From NCBI RefSeq assembly GCF_019977755.1, contig NZ_AP025144.1, forward strand, positions 3,906,001 through 3,970,000: 64,000 nt of DNA. Reading direction: 5' to 3'. Positions within the stretch are counted from its first letter, which is position 1; each line of letters starts with the position of its first letter. The notes under the pieces are model-generated. The model had not been told where the DNA came from, did no database searches, and saw nothing but the letters and a program-made list of their open reading frames with translations. Both the position numbers and the translations under genes were made by a program. Shown piece by piece: positions 44,800 through 54,738 of the stretch. This DNA is from Vibrio penaeicida (GTDB lineage Bacteria > Pseudomonadota > Gammaproteobacteria > Enterobacterales > Vibrionaceae).

Positions 44800-47088
44800 C
44801 TAAATCACAGTAGATGATTCTATTTTTTCAATTGTCACAGGAATGGATTTCGATATTGGTGTAAAACTGTACTCTCCATGACTGTCGAGAGCCACTAACG
44901 GATTAGTTTCTGGAAAATACGCCGCCAAGTTACCCGCAGGTATCTCATAAGCAACCAATTTAAATGAGGTAACCTGACGCTTAACATCGTCTCCCCAACA
45001 GGCCGTAATGGTCACCCGATCCCCTTCTTGGCACCCCAAAAGTTCTATATCGGTTGGATTAATGAACAATACTTTTCGCTCGCCAGATATCCCACGGTAT
45101 CGGTCATTAAAGCCATAAATGGTGGTGTTGTATTGATCATGAGATCTCATGGTTTGTAACACAAAAACGGGATCGGTACTTTTACGTGGTTTTGCCCATT
45201 TGATTATCGATTCAGGTAAAGCATGAGAATGAAACTCGGCTTTTTCACTTTGAGTGGTCCAAACACGCTCTGCTGCTCGGTTTCCCAAGTAAAAGCCACC
45301 GGGCTGTTTCAAGCGATGATTGAAATCGGTAAATCCGGGGATGGTTTTCTCGATGAGATCGCGTATCAAATCGTAATCTTTAATGAGTGCCAACCAATCA
45401 ACGGGAGTAACACCCAGCGTTGCCTGAGCCATACCTGCCACAATCGCAGGCTCTGAACGCATTTCGCTTGTGTCACTTTTCACGACGCCACCAGACGCGT
45501 GCACCATGCTAAAGGAATCCTCGACGGTCACTTTTTGGGGCACACCCTCTTGTAAGTCGATATCGGTTCGACCCAAGCAAGGCAATATCAACGATGCCTT
45601 ACCAGGCGTGACGTGTGTTCGATTCAACTTAGTGGCAATATTCACCGTGAGATCACAAGAAGAGAGCGCTTGCAGTGTTCTGGCGGAATCCGGTGTGGCT
45701 GCTGCAAAGTTTCCCCCTAAGGCAATGAAGATTTTGCTACGCCCCTCTTCCATAGCTTTGATGGTTTGAACGGTGTTGTGCCCTTCATCTTGAGGGGGTT
45801 TAAACCCAAATTGTTTTTCTATCACGTCTAGTAGGGATTGCGGTGGCTTTTCATCAATGCCCATAGTGCGATCACCCTGTACATTGCTGTGCCCCCTTAC
45901 TGGACATAGCCCTGCACCGCGTTTTCCCACTTGCCCACACAACAATTGCAGATTCGCCATTTCCTGAATGGTTTTCACCGAGTGTAAATGTTGGGTAATG
46001 CCCATCGCCCACGTCAGTATTACTTTTTCAGAATGCCGGTAAATTTGTGCGGTGTGCTCGATTTCCACTTGACTTAGTCCAGACTGATCTACAATTTGGT
46101 GCCACTCCGTGTGTTCCACTTTGTCCAGATACGCCTCAAGCCCAAGCGTGTGATCTTCAATAAAACGCTGGTCAAACACACTCCCTGGTACGGTCTTTTC
46201 GCTTTGGAGTAAAGCTTTCACCATCCCACGCACCACTGCCATATCTCCCCCTAGTTTGGGGGTAAAATAATGGTGCGTAATTTTTGTTCCACCACCCGTG
46301 AGCATTTCATCCATCGCCTGTGGGTTGGTGAATTTCTGCAGTCCGCGCTCTTTGAGCGTATTGAATGTGACGATATTGGCGCCTCTTAACGATGCAGAGC
46401 GCAAGGTGTCCAACATTCTCGGATGGTTTGTTCCGGGGTTCTGCCCGAAGACAAATATGGCGTCGGCATGATCAAAGTCGTCTAAGGTGACAGTACCTTT
46501 ACCCACACCAATGGATTGTTTAAGCGCAACACCACTGGCTTCGTGGCACATATTTGAACAATCAGGGAAATTATTGGTGCCATACGCACGTACAAATAGC
46601 TGATACAAGAAGGCGGCTTCATTGCTGGCTCGCCCTGATGTATAAAATTCCGCGTGATTAGGATCGGGAAGCGCTTTGAGGTGTTTGGCAATGAGTGCAA
46701 AAGCATCGTCCCAACTTATGGGGCGATAATGGTCTGTAGATGGGTCATATTGCATGGGTTCTGCCAATCGACCTTGATCTTCCAGAAAATAATCCGTTTG
46801 TTTGGCAAGCCACGACACTGGATAAGTCGCAAAAAAGTCCGCACGAACACGACGGCTCGTTGCTTCCCAGTTCACCGCTTTTGCGCCATTCTCACAAAAC
46901 TTAAATCGGCGGTTCTCTTCCAGCTCACCCCAAGCACAACCAGGGCAGTCAAAGCCATCGTGTTGGTTTGTACTCAGCAAGTTGCGAATATTTCGGATAA
47001 CGCTCTCACTTTTGATCAAGTGCTGAGTGGTGCTCGCTAACGCCCCCCAGCCTCCGGCATTCCCTGTGTATTTTTTTACCGTCATCAT
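44800..47088 (-). CDS. Molybdopterin oxidoreductase, FdhF/YdeP family
   Basis: 762 residues, near E. coli YdeP (759). The fold is that of cytosolic bis-MGD oxidoreductases: FDCPGCAWGE near residue 47, a candidate active-site Cys in SNMCHEASG (about 183), the cofactor segments VFGQNPGTNHPRM and CPVRGHSNVQGDRTMG, and a C-terminal MGD-binding domain. There is no twin-arginine signal. The reaction is unknown; YdeP in E. coli is linked to acid resistance, and clear formate dehydrogenase activity is not established for this branch. It overlaps fdhD by four bases (ATGA), so the sulfurtransferase needed to activate its molybdenum cofactor is made together with it. Confidence 0.88.
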   Translation of the reverse strand: MMTVKKYTGNAGGWGALASTTQHLIKSESVIRNIRNLLSTNQHDGFDCPGCAWGELEENRRFKFCENGAKAVNWEATSRRVRADFFATYPVSWLAKQTDYFLEDQGRLAEPMQYDPSTDHYRPISWDDAFALIAKHLKALPDPNHAEFYTSGRASNEAAFLYQLFVRAYGTNNFPDCSNMCHEASGVALKQSIGVGKGTVTLDDFDHADAIFVFGQNPGTNHPRMLDTLRSASLRGANIVTFNTLKERGLQKFTNPQAMDEMLTGGGTKITHHYFTPKLGGDMAVVRGMVKALLQSEKTVPGSVFDQRFIEDHTLGLEAYLDKVEHTEWHQIVDQSGLSQVEIEHTAQIYRHSEKVILTWAMGITQHLHSVKTIQEMANLQLLCGQVGKRGAGLCPVRGHSNVQGDRTMGIDEKPPQSLLDVIEKQFGFKPPQDEGHNTVQTIKAMEEGRSKIFIALGGNFAAATPDSARTLQALSSCDLTVNIATKLNRTHVTPGKASLILPCLGRTDIDLQEGVPQKVTVEDSFSMVHASGGVVKSDTSEMRSEPAIVAGMAQATLGVTPVDWLALIKDYDLIRDLIEKTIPGFTDFNHRLKQPGGFYLGNRAAERVWTTQSEKAEFHSHALPESIIKWAKPRKSTDPVFVLQTMRSHDQYNTTIYGFNDRYRGISGERKVLFINPTDIELLGCQEGDRVTITACWGDDVKRQVTSFKLVAYEIPAGNLAAYFPETNPLVALDSHGEYSFTPISKSIPVTIEKIESSTVI

Positions 47089-47996
47089 TTTTCCTTGATG
47101 TTATTTTTTGGGGGCTGAGAACCAAAGGCTAATCTTTGCTCACCGCTATAAATATTAAACCCCTCTTGCTGACAAAACCCGATCAGCGTGATGCCAAAAC
47201 GCTGCGCCATTTGCACTGCCAGCTGAGTGGGCGCCCCGACAGAGACCACAACAGGCACACCAGACATCACGACTTTTTGCATCATCTCAATACTTACTCT
47301 GCCGCTCAGCCCAATCACTTTGCCCTTTTCCATGTATTCTGAAACGCGCGCTCGCTGACCAAGTAATTTGTCCAGCGCATTGTGCCTGCCTACATCCTCT
47401 GCGATAGAAAGAAGGGACCCGTTAGCATCAAACAACCCGCAACCGTGAGAGGCCCCTGTTTGGGCGAATAGGTCCTGTTGGGCTTTAAGCGTATCTGGCA
47501 ACGCAACAACGACTTGTTCTGGAAGCCAACGAGAGGTGTTGTCTAGTTTGGGGACGCCTCTAAGCTCAAGCAATCGGATGGCAGACTTGCCACACAACCC
47601 GCAACTGGAAAAGGACGCACTGCGCCCTTGCGACGCCCAATCGACCTCTAATTCGGGCACCAGTTCTGCGTAACATTCGTTACTGTCGGTGCCTTCACCA
47701 AATGTTAAGCTTCTAACTTGAGCTACGCTGTTAATCACCCCTTCCGAAAGCAACATCCCAAGAACGAGTTCGCTATCCCCCCCCGGTGTTCGCATCGTCG
47801 AAAATAGGTGCTTTTCTTTCACGCTAGTATCGGGTTGTTGCTGTCGCAGCCAAATCGCGAAAGGCTCCTCTACGATCAATTTATCTGTCTGAGGAATGCA
47901 CTTACCTTGTTTCACCGCGATTCGGTTCAGGCGCTTTGTTGATTTATCCGCCTTATCGAGGTATTGCTCTGGGCTTTGTGCCACCCTATTCTTCAC
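47085..47996 (-). CDS. fdhD: Formate dehydrogenase accessory sulfurtransferase FdhD
   Basis: FdhD moves sulfur from the cysteine desulfurase IscS to the molybdenum cofactor of formate dehydrogenases and relatives. The conserved SCGLCGKSA segment holds the two catalytic cysteines, and ASHGCGLFD and EDVGRHNALDKL are family signatures. E. coli FdhD is 277 residues. The open frame reaches 48104, but its first 36 codons look non-conserved; I use the GTG at 47996 (VKNRVAQSPEQYL, 303 residues). The start is uncertain; a second GTG lies five codons on. Coupled to the YdeP-type gene by a four-base overlap; divergent from greB. Confidence 0.88.
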   Translation of the reverse strand: MKNRVAQSPEQYLDKADKSTKRLNRIAVKQGKCIPQTDKLIVEEPFAIWLRQQQPDTSVKEKHLFSTMRTPGGDSELVLGMLLSEGVINSVAQVRSLTFGEGTDSNECYAELVPELEVDWASQGRSASFSSCGLCGKSAIRLLELRGVPKLDNTSRWLPEQVVVALPDTLKAQQDLFAQTGASHGCGLFDANGSLLSIAEDVGRHNALDKLLGQRARVSEYMEKGKVIGLSGRVSIEMMQKVVMSGVPVVVSVGAPTQLAVQMAQRFGITLIGFCQQEGFNIYSGEQRLAFGSQPPKNNIKEK

Positions 47997-48221
47997 TATA
48001 GTCAGACCTGTTAAATGTTTGTTACTTCCAAATGAAACAGTAAATTGTGCACTCCGCCATACCAAAGCATAAAAAATGGGCACTGAATGTCGATTTCGCG
48101 ACAATCCGTGGCTGAAATTGAAAACTATGTCAAAATTACTCTAATCCCATGAAACACGGCATTCCATTTCTGCTGACTTGTGGTAAAACTGACCCTAATT
48201 TCGGATACCGCTCTGAACAGG

Positions 48222-48704
48222 ATGAAAACAAATTTAATTACACGAGAAGGCTTTAATCGCCTTAAAAAAGAGCTCGATTTTCTGTGGAAAGAAGACCGCC
48301 CAGAAGTGACAAAAAAAGTCACGTGGGCAGCAAGCCTTGGCGATCGCTCAGAAAATGCGGATTATCAATACAACAAAAAGCGCCTGCGTGAAATCGACCG
48401 CCGAGTGCGCTACCTAAGAAAGCGTCTAGAGCAGGTGAAAGTAATCGACTACGCACCTCAACAAGAAGGCAAAGTCTTTTTTGGCGCGTGGGTAGAAGTG
48501 GAAAACGAAAGCGGCGAGACCAAATCGTTTCGCATAGTTGGCCCCGATGAAATTTACGGTGGCGTCAAAGACTACATTTCCATCGACTCGCCCATGGCGC
48601 GCGCTCTATTGAAAAAAGAAGTGGACGATGAATGCGTCGTTCGCACTCCTGACGGTGAAAAAGAGTGGTTTGTTAACGCCATTCGCTACGATAAATCTTC
48701 GTAG
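48222..48704 (+). CDS. greB: Transcription elongation factor GreB
   Basis: 160 residues starting MKTNLITREGFNRLKKELDFL. GreB inserts its coiled coil into the RNA polymerase secondary channel and stimulates cleavage of backtracked RNA. The acidic tip (SLGDRSENADYQYNKK, Asp and Glu that hold the second magnesium) is fully conserved, and the spacing favours GreB over GreA. The frame extends 14 codons upstream, but 48222 is the family start. It lies between ompR and tex as in E. coli, with the fdhD/YdeP-type pair inserted on the ompR side. Confidence 0.96.
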   Translation: MKTNLITREGFNRLKKELDFLWKEDRPEVTKKVTWAASLGDRSENADYQYNKKRLREIDRRVRYLRKRLEQVKVIDYAPQQEGKVFFGAWVEVENESGETKSFRIVGPDEIYGGVKDYISIDSPMARALLKKEVDDECVVRTPDGEKEWFVNAIRYDKSS

Positions 48705-48743
48705 CCACACCCATTCCCCAAATTTTACTAAGAGTACACACGG

Positions 48744-51083
48744 ATGAGCCAAGCTATCTGTCAAACCATTGCTCAGGAACTGAACGTTCGCGCTGAGCAA
48801 GTCTTATCAGCCGTTACCCTAATTGATGACGGAAATACCGTCCCATTTATTGCCCGTTACCGTAAAGAGGTAACAGGTGGATTGGATGATACCCAGCTTC
48901 GAAACCTGGATTCTCGCCTTTCTTATCTGAGAGAAATGGATGAACGCCGACAAACCATCATCAAGTCTATTCAAGATCAGGGAAAACTGACTCCAGAGCT
49001 TGAAGCGGAGATCAACGGCGCAGACAGCAAAACACGCCTTGAGGACTTATACCTACCGTATAAACCGAAGCGCCGTACCAAGGGGCAAATTGCGATTGAA
49101 GCTGGGTTAGAGCCTCTTGCCGATACCCTATGGCAACAGCCAGAACATCATCCAGAGTCCGAAGCAGAAAAGTATCTCAATTCAGAAAACGGCATTGGGG
49201 ATACAAAGGCTGCGTTAGATGGTGCTCGTGCCATCATCATGGAGCGCATTGCTGAAGACGCAAACTTGTTAGAAAAAGTCCGTGTTTACTTAAACAAGCA
49301 TGCCGAATTGAGTGCTCGCGTTATTGAGGGCAAAGAGCAAGAAGGCGAAAAATTCAAAGATTACTTTGAGCACGATGAAGCCATCAGCAAAGCGCCGTCT
49401 CACCGTGCATTAGCCATGTTACGTGGGCGAAATGAAGGCTTTCTTCAATTGTCCATGAATGCGGACCCACAGCAAGAAGAGGGGCAGCGAGGTTCGTACT
49501 GTGAGTCCATCATTGCCGAGCACTATGGTATCCACCTAAGCCAAGCACCCGCCGACAATTGGCGTAAACAAGTCATCAGTTGGGCATGGCGCATTAAAGT
49601 ATCGATGCACATGGAAACAGAATTGATGGGTGCATTGAAAGAGCGCGCTGAAGTTGAGGCAATTGAAGTTTTCGCCACCAACTTGAAAGACCTGCTCATG
49701 GCCGCGCCTGCTGGTCCTAGAGCGACATTAGGTCTTGATCCGGGTTTACGTACGGGTTCTAAAATTGCAGTGGTTGATTCAACGGGTAAAGTCCTTGCCA
49801 CTGACACCATCTACCCTCATCCACCACAAAAGCAATACGACAAATCGGCACACGTGGTAGAGCAGTTGGTTCGTCAGTTCAATGTTGATCTCATCGCTAT
49901 TGGTAACGGCACGGCTTCACGTGAAACCGATGCCTTTGTTGCCGACGTCATCAAACGCGGTAATCTCAAAGTGCAGAAGATCATCGTCAGTGAAGCAGGT
50001 GCATCGGTGTACTCTGCGTCTGAGCTTGCCGCTAATGAATTCCCGAATATGGATGTGTCGCTGCGTGGTGCAGTGTCGATTGCCCGTCGATTACAAGATC
50101 CGTTAGCTGAATTGGTGAAAATCGATCCTAAATCGATCGGTGTCGGTCAATATCAGCATGATGTAAGCCAAAGCTTGCTAGCGAAACGTCTTGATGCGGT
50201 AGTGGAAGACTGTGTGAACGCCGTGGGTGTGGATGTGAATACGGCATCTTCCGCACTACTGACTCGTGTTGCAGGTCTTTCAACGACCATTGCACAAAAC
50301 ATTGTGAACTATCGCGATGAAAATGGGCGCTTTGCGAATAGAACCACATTGAAAAAAGTCGCACGTTTAGGTCCAAAAGCGTTTGAGCAATGTGCTGGTT
50401 TCCTACGGATCATGGATGGGAAAAACCCACTGGATGCTTCTTCTGTTCACCCAGAAGCTTACCCCGTGGTGAAATCCATCGCTGAGAAAAACCAGAAAGA
50501 CATCAAAGTGATGATCGGCGACAGCGGATTCCTGAGCTCACTTAAAGCCGTTGATTACACCAACGATTCATTTGGTCTACCAACCGTTACCGACATCATC
50601 AAAGAGCTCGACAAACCCGGTCGCGATCCTCGCCCAGAATTTAAAACCGCCACTTTTGCCGACGGCATTAACAAAGTTTCGGACTTAGAGCCTGGTATGG
50701 TACTGGAAGGCGTGGTGTCTAACGTGGCCAACTTCGGGGCTTTCGTGGACATTGGCGTGCATCAAGATGGTTTGGTACACATATCTGCGCTTACCGATCG
50801 CTACGTCTCTGACCCACGTGAAGTGGTGAAAGCCGGTGACATTGTGAAAGTGAAAGTCATGGAAGTGGACGTACAACGCAAGCGAATTGGGTTGTCCATG
50901 CGATTAAACGATGAACCGGGGCAAGATAGCCGTAGCTCTCGACCTGCAAGCAATCGCCCATCTGGTCAACGTCAAGACAGAGGTAATCAGCGCAATCGTA
51001 ACCAAGGGCAACGCAACGAACCTCAAAATGGGGCAATGGGTGGCGCATTCGCAGCTGCTTTTGCTAATGCGAAGAAGAAATAA
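48744..51083 (+). CDS. tex: RNA-binding transcription accessory protein Tex
   Basis: 779 residues (E. coli YhgF 773). Domains in order: N-terminal helical Tex domain, YqgF-like RNase H fold ([17 protein letters not shown], about 330), helix-hairpin-helix pairs (about 495-565, [20 protein letters not shown]), and an S1 RNA-binding domain ([19 protein letters not shown], about 650-720). The C-terminal 55 residues are a low-complexity Arg/Asn/Gln/Ser-rich tail typical of vibrios. Tex binds nucleic acid and is linked to transcription fidelity and toxin expression; its exact role is unsettled. Terminated by a strong palindrome. Confidence 0.96.
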   Translation: MSQAICQTIAQELNVRAEQVLSAVTLIDDGNTVPFIARYRKEVTGGLDDTQLRNLDSRLSYLREMDERRQTIIKSIQDQGKLTPELEAEINGADSKTRLEDLYLPYKPKRRTKGQIAIEAGLEPLADTLWQQPEHHPESEAEKYLNSENGIGDTKAALDGARAIIMERIAEDANLLEKVRVYLNKHAELSARVIEGKEQEGEKFKDYFEHDEAISKAPSHRALAMLRGRNEGFLQLSMNADPQQEEGQRGSYCESIIAEHYGIHLSQAPADNWRKQVISWAWRIKVSMHMETELMGALKERAEVEAIEVFATNLKDLLMAAPAGPRATLGLDPGLRTGSKIAVVDSTGKVLATDTIYPHPPQKQYDKSAHVVEQLVRQFNVDLIAIGNGTASRETDAFVADVIKRGNLKVQKIIVSEAGASVYSASELAANEFPNMDVSLRGAVSIARRLQDPLAELVKIDPKSIGVGQYQHDVSQSLLAKRLDAVVEDCVNAVGVDVNTASSALLTRVAGLSTTIAQNIVNYRDENGRFANRTTLKKVARLGPKAFEQCAGFLRIMDGKNPLDASSVHPEAYPVVKSIAEKNQKDIKVMIGDSGFLSSLKAVDYTNDSFGLPTVTDIIKELDKPGRDPRPEFKTATFADGINKVSDLEPGMVLEGVVSNVANFGAFVDIGVHQDGLVHISALTDRYVSDPREVVKAGDIVKVKVMEVDVQRKRIGLSMRLNDEPGQDSRSSRPASNRPSGQRQDRGNQRNRNQGQRNEPQNGAMGGAFAAAFANAKKK

Positions 51084-51124
51084 ATCTTCTCACACGCCTC
51101 TGCACTTAATAAAAGCTGAATAGC

Positions 51125-51157
51125 AAAAGGTCGAGCATATGCTCGACCTTCTTTTTC
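51125..51157. terminator. Bidirectional terminator between tex and ubiA
   Basis: AAGGTCGAGC, ATAT and GCTCGACCTT form a perfect 10-bp stem followed by CTTTTTC; A-rich on the left, so useful in both directions. Confidence 0.88.
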
Positions 51158-51191
51158 GTTTTTATCATTCCAACCCATAGAGTCAGAAAAA

Positions 51192-52040
51192 CTAGAAATA
51201 GTAAATTGCTAACCCAATGGTAATAACCATTCCAACGTAGTTATTGTTGAGGAAGGCTTGGAAGCATGCGTCTCGATCACGGTGTCGCATTAAGTGTTGC
51301 TGATACACAAACAATGCACCTGTCGCTAATACACCCCAATAGTATCCGCTGCCTAATTGAAGCCACATCCCAAGCACGATCAACAGTGCAACGGAAATTA
51401 ACTGCAGCAATCCAATGATCAGTTTATCGAAGCGACCAAATAAAATAGCCGTCGATTTGATGCCAATTTTAAGGTCATCATCGCGATCAACCATAGCGTA
51501 CTGGGTATCGTATGCAATGGTCCACAAAGCGTTGATAGCAAAAATTAACCAGACTTGAGGAGGTAACTCTCCCGCTTGCGCAGCCCACGCCATTGGGATA
51601 GCCCAACTGAACGCCAGGCCAAGAAACAGTTGAGGTAAATGTGTAAAACGCTTCATAAATGGATAAATGAAGGCGAGCACAATCCCGATAAAGGAGAGCT
51701 GGATAGTCAATGTGTTCATGGTAAGAACCAAAACAAATGACGCTAATCCAAGGACCGTAAAAAGCGCTAATGCTTCTTTTCCACTGACTAAGCCGGATGG
51801 AAGTGGACGATTTTGGGTTCGCTTAACATGCCCATCAAAGTCGCGATCTGCATAATCATTGATCACACAACCAGCGGAGCGCATTAAAAATACACCAGCA
51901 ATAAAAACGACCAGTACATCCCATTGTGGGAAACCTTCTGCTGCTAAGAATAGTGCCCATAACGTCGGCCAAAGAAGCAACAACGAACCAATTGGACGAT
52001 CCAGCCGCATAAGTTGGAAGTACGCTTTCGCCTTCAACAT
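51192..52040 (-). CDS. ubiA: 4-hydroxybenzoate octaprenyltransferase
   Basis: 282 residues with about eight membrane helices. Attaches the polyprenyl tail to 4-hydroxybenzoate in ubiquinone synthesis at the inner membrane. Both aspartate-rich motifs are present: [19 protein letters not shown] (about 63-81) and [12 protein letters not shown] (about 185-196). It starts directly at the base after the ubiC stop codon (TAA-ATG), so translation is coupled to ubiC. Confidence 0.96.
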   Translation of the reverse strand: MLKAKAYFQLMRLDRPIGSLLLLWPTLWALFLAAEGFPQWDVLVVFIAGVFLMRSAGCVINDYADRDFDGHVKRTQNRPLPSGLVSGKEALALFTVLGLASFVLVLTMNTLTIQLSFIGIVLAFIYPFMKRFTHLPQLFLGLAFSWAIPMAWAAQAGELPPQVWLIFAINALWTIAYDTQYAMVDRDDDLKIGIKSTAILFGRFDKLIIGLLQLISVALLIVLGMWLQLGSGYYWGVLATGALFVYQQHLMRHRDRDACFQAFLNNNYVGMVITIGLAIYYF

Positions 52041-52580
52041 TTATACCTTCTCCTTGGTATAGATCGGTGCATCTGGTAGAAACAATTCCGCCACGAGCAT
52101 GGGTTTGTGATTCATCCAAAGTGTTGAGCGTCTTGCCATTAGATCACCTGTTGGGAGTTTCGCCCACCCAAGCTCTAAACCATCTCGACGTACATCTTCT
52201 GCACTAAACACGGTTAAACCTAAAGGTATGGTTCCTTGACGAGCTAAGTCCGATTGTTGACCTTGCAAAGAGGAGACGGGAATCAAAGTTCTGCCTATGA
52301 CCCAAGGAGAGGCGTCACCGGATAAAACCACTTCACGCAATAAGCATGACTCAGCAGGTAAACGGTTCAGTTCATCTATGGTTAACGCGTCTGACTCAAC
52401 GGTGCTGTTATTCAATAAATCCACGCCTAAGTGACTGCATCTCTGCGCCAATAAGCGTGATAGCGAACCGGACTCCAGCAACCAACGTTTTGAATGCTCA
52501 TCGCGATAAGAAAAGTGCTCAGGTGATTGCCAGGTAACTGATTTCAGTGCGGTTAAGTACAACGATTTCAACTCATCCAT
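52041..52580 (-). CDS. ubiC: Chorismate-pyruvate lyase
   Basis: 179 residues. Converts chorismate to 4-hydroxybenzoate and pyruvate, the first committed step of ubiquinone synthesis. The UbiC-like fold is visible from the RWLLESGSLSRLL start region, an Arg in REVVLSGDASPWVIGRT (substrate binding) and the C-terminal MARRSTLW segment. E. coli UbiC is 165 residues. First gene of ubiC-ubiA, abutting ubiA without any gap. Confidence 0.93.
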   Translation of the reverse strand: MDELKSLYLTALKSVTWQSPEHFSYRDEHSKRWLLESGSLSRLLAQRCSHLGVDLLNNSTVESDALTIDELNRLPAESCLLREVVLSGDASPWVIGRTLIPVSSLQGQQSDLARQGTIPLGLTVFSAEDVRRDGLELGWAKLPTGDLMARRSTLWMNHKPMLVAELFLPDAPIYTKEKV

Positions 52581-52711
52581 ACCATTATTCTATTAGACGC
52601 ATTACAATAAAATGTGATGCCGGAAAAATTTCTTTTAATTTGGTCACTGTTGACCCACTATTGTATCAGACTATCCATACCCAAGTTACCCATAAAAAGA
52701 AAAGACACATT

Positions 52712-53122
52712 ATGATTCGAAATCTTATAAAGCCATGTATCTTAGCTTTCGCTCTACTTTTTTCTGCTGCAGGAGCCACAGAGGAAGAAAAAACGGGACC
52801 TCAGTTCGCTTACTATACGTTGCAACCAGATTTAACGACCAATTTTCACACGAGTGGGAAAAAGCTGGGTTACCTTCAAGTACGTATAGACATTATGGTC
52901 GCTGACGCGACATTTGTCCCTTTACTGGAGCAACACACACCACTGATTAGAGACGCAGTGATAGATTTGCTTGGTAAGCAAGGCGAAGATAAAGTGAAAT
53001 CCCTGTCGGGAAGAGAAGATTTACGTAAAGAGTTGATGGCTCACTTGAATGAAATTTTGCTGCCGGAAACAGGTAAAACTGTTGTATCCGATCTACTCTT
53101 TACCAAGTATCTTTATCAGTAA
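52712..53122 (+). CDS. FliL-like flagellar basal-body-associated protein
   Basis: 136 residues from ATG 52712, MIRNLIKPCILAFALLF, with a signal peptide or N-terminal anchor (about 1-25) and a FliL-type domain: a strand region (YLQVRIDIMV) followed by helices PLIRDAVIDLLGKQ and the GREDLRKELMAHLNEILLPE segment, which matches the SMC/stomatin-like FliL core. FliL proteins support stator and motor function. It is not in a flagellar operon, so it is a stand-alone paralogue and its partner is unknown. The frame is open for 55 codons upstream, but these run into the ubiC promoter. Ends at a terminator shared with glpG. Confidence 0.82.
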   Translation: MIRNLIKPCILAFALLFSAAGATEEEKTGPQFAYYTLQPDLTTNFHTSGKKLGYLQVRIDIMVADATFVPLLEQHTPLIRDAVIDLLGKQGEDKVKSLSGREDLRKELMAHLNEILLPETGKTVVSDLLFTKYLYQ

Positions 53123-53178
53123 GTAATAACTGAAAAGCATCTTGCTCGGAAAAGTATTCCGCTGAAAAAAGAATGTTT

Positions 53179-53207
53179 AAAAAGAGATACTAAATATCTC
53201 TTTTTTT
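53179..53207. terminator. Bidirectional terminator that includes the end of glpG
   Basis: AAAAAGAGATA (53179-53189) and TATCTCTTTTT (53195-53205), loop CTAAA, then TT. The glpG stop codon (53190-53192) is in the loop and its last four codons are in the right arm. Confidence 0.82.
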
Positions 53208-54023
53208 ATGCGCGTCAATTAAGCCAAGAGCGCAACCAGCAATCAACCCCATAACATGAGCGGTATTGGCTATCGCCATAAAAGGTTGTGCGAAACCGAT
53301 AACCAGCCACACGAGCATAAAGCCCACAATGGGCTTGGCTATCGTAATACCTAGATGCGGTGCTTTCCAACTGAGCATCCAGATATACCCTAGCAGGGCG
53401 TACACCACGCCAGACAACCCACCAAAATTAGGTCCAGCAACTAAGTACTGCCCAAGTCCAGATACCGCAGCCGAAACGAAGAACAGCAGTAAGAGTTTCC
53501 CACCACCTAATTTACGCTCTATATCCCCCCCCAACTGCCACCACCACAACACATTAAATACGATATGAAGCGCTGAGAAGTGAAGAATGGCATGACTAAA
53601 CCAGCGCCACACCTCAAAGGCTTGCTGTGACGATGCCGGAAAGTGGAAGGTATTTAAAAGTACAGGTTCAAAGCCGATGATTTGCCCAAGGAATACAACA
53701 GCACATACGATCATTCCAATGAGCGTGATAGGACCAGCTTTTGCGGTAATCATCGATGCCATGGAAGGAGAACCATAATGAAATTGGCTCTTGCGACTTT
53801 CTGCAACGTTCCAAGAGGCTTCAAGATACTTGGGGTTATCTGGGTGTTGAGTAAAAAGAGTAAATTCGGCTTGTGCTTCATCTACATCCTGATCATTCAT
53901 CACCCAAAGTGCGAAACGCCCTTCCCCTTCGGGCATCATTTCAACCAAGATGCCCCTTGTCGCCATATAGTCTATATATGCCTGCCCCAATCTTGGGTTA
54001 TTCACATCAGCCAGTCTGATCAA
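53190..54023 (-). CDS. glpG: Rhomboid intramembrane serine protease GlpG
   Basis: 277 residues (E. coli 276). An N-terminal cytosolic domain (about 1-80) precedes six membrane helices. The catalytic Ser is in GGLSGVVYALLG (about 201) and the His in NTAHVMGL (about 254); the HIVFNVLWWWQLG loop with the conserved WxxxG region is intact. It cleaves membrane proteins within the bilayer. It follows glpE by 9 bp, as in E. coli, but no glpR or glpD is adjacent. Confidence 0.95.
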   Translation of the reverse strand: MIRLADVNNPRLGQAYIDYMATRGILVEMMPEGEGRFALWVMNDQDVDEAQAEFTLFTQHPDNPKYLEASWNVAESRKSQFHYGSPSMASMITAKAGPITLIGMIVCAVVFLGQIIGFEPVLLNTFHFPASSQQAFEVWRWFSHAILHFSALHIVFNVLWWWQLGGDIERKLGGGKLLLLFFVSAAVSGLGQYLVAGPNFGGLSGVVYALLGYIWMLSWKAPHLGITIAKPIVGFMLVWLVIGFAQPFMAIANTAHVMGLIAGCALGLIDAHKKRDI

Positions 54024-54032
54024 AGAGTTAAC

Positions 54033-54353
54033 CTATACCGATTCGATTGAATTTCCACTACGTTGCCATGCCTCGAAGCCACCATCAACACTGTACACTT
54101 CTTCAAAACCTTGATTCACCATATATTGTGCTGCACCTTGGCTGCTCACGCCGTGGTAACACATGACCAAAATGGGTTGCTCAAATTCATGATCGTTCAT
54201 GAAAGACACAATTGTGTCATTGGTCAGATGAAAAGCACTCGGCGCATGAGCCAAAGCAAATGACTGCGGATCACGAATATCCACCATGACGGCTTCGCCA
54301 CTCTCCAATTTCAGCTTCGCTTGCTCGACATCAATGTGTTTGAACTGCTCCAT
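54033..54353 (-). CDS. glpE: Thiosulfate sulfurtransferase GlpE
   Basis: 106 residues, a single rhodanese domain. The catalytic Cys is in [10 protein letters not shown] (about residue 65), giving a CxxxxxS/R-type loop like E. coli GlpE (108 residues), which transfers sulfur from thiosulfate to cyanide or thioredoxin in vitro. Probably co-transcribed with glpG, 9 bp apart. Confidence 0.94.
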   Translation of the reverse strand: MEQFKHIDVEQAKLKLESGEAVMVDIRDPQSFALAHAPSAFHLTNDTIVSFMNDHEFEQPILVMCYHGVSSQGAAQYMVNQGFEEVYSVDGGFEAWQRSGNSIESV

Positions 54354-54685
54354 TTGATTCCTTATCAGAGTATTTTTTGAAAATTATTGGTCTGGTGTAA
54401 GTGTAACGTATCCAAAGGCAAAGTTAGACCCGTAACCGATAAGGTTATCCACTACTGTGTAATTTTGCACCATTTGTGGAAAACTCTGTGGATTGCGTTG
54501 ATAAAGTGTCTTTTGGATCTTAGATCCACAATATGTAGTGATGATCTTTGTTTTTCTGTGTGTAAGAGCAAACATATCCCCATAGGTCAAAAGCTCTCCC
54601 ACCCCAATATACACCCGTATTGACCACTATAACCGAAAGTTATTTTCACAGAGTTATCCACAATTAATTTGTAAAATTGAAGATC
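54354..54685. other. Intergenic region with several DnaA-box-like 9-mers
   Basis: 332 bp between glpE and the rpoH terminator. It contains TTATCCACA (54654-54662, perfect DnaA box), TTATCCACT (54445-54453), the complement of TTTTCCACA (54475-54483) and weaker matches near 54487 and 54522. It also must carry the glpE-glpG promoter. A 76-codon open frame here has no family features and I do not call it a gene. Confidence 0.55.
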
Positions 54686-54719
54686 AAAAAAGCCGGGTCC
54701 TTTCGGATCCCGGCTTTTC
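54686..54719 (-). terminator. Rho-independent terminator of rpoH
   Basis: AAAAGCCGGG-TCC and GGA-TCCCGGCTTTT form a long stem around TTTC; in minus-strand RNA the stem is followed by a run of U. It begins 20 bp after the rpoH stop codon. Confidence 0.85.
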
Positions 54720-54738
54720 AAATTCTTTCGGTGTTAGC

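Noticed and set aside
47997..48104. N-terminal extension of fdhD to 48104
   Set aside because: The extra 36 residues have no family similarity that I can see and reach into the shared fdhD-greB promoter region.
54384..54614. 76-codon minus-strand open frame between glpE and rpoH
   Set aside because: Composition unlike a protein family I know, no good ribosome-binding site, and it overlaps the DnaA-box cluster and the glpE promoter region.
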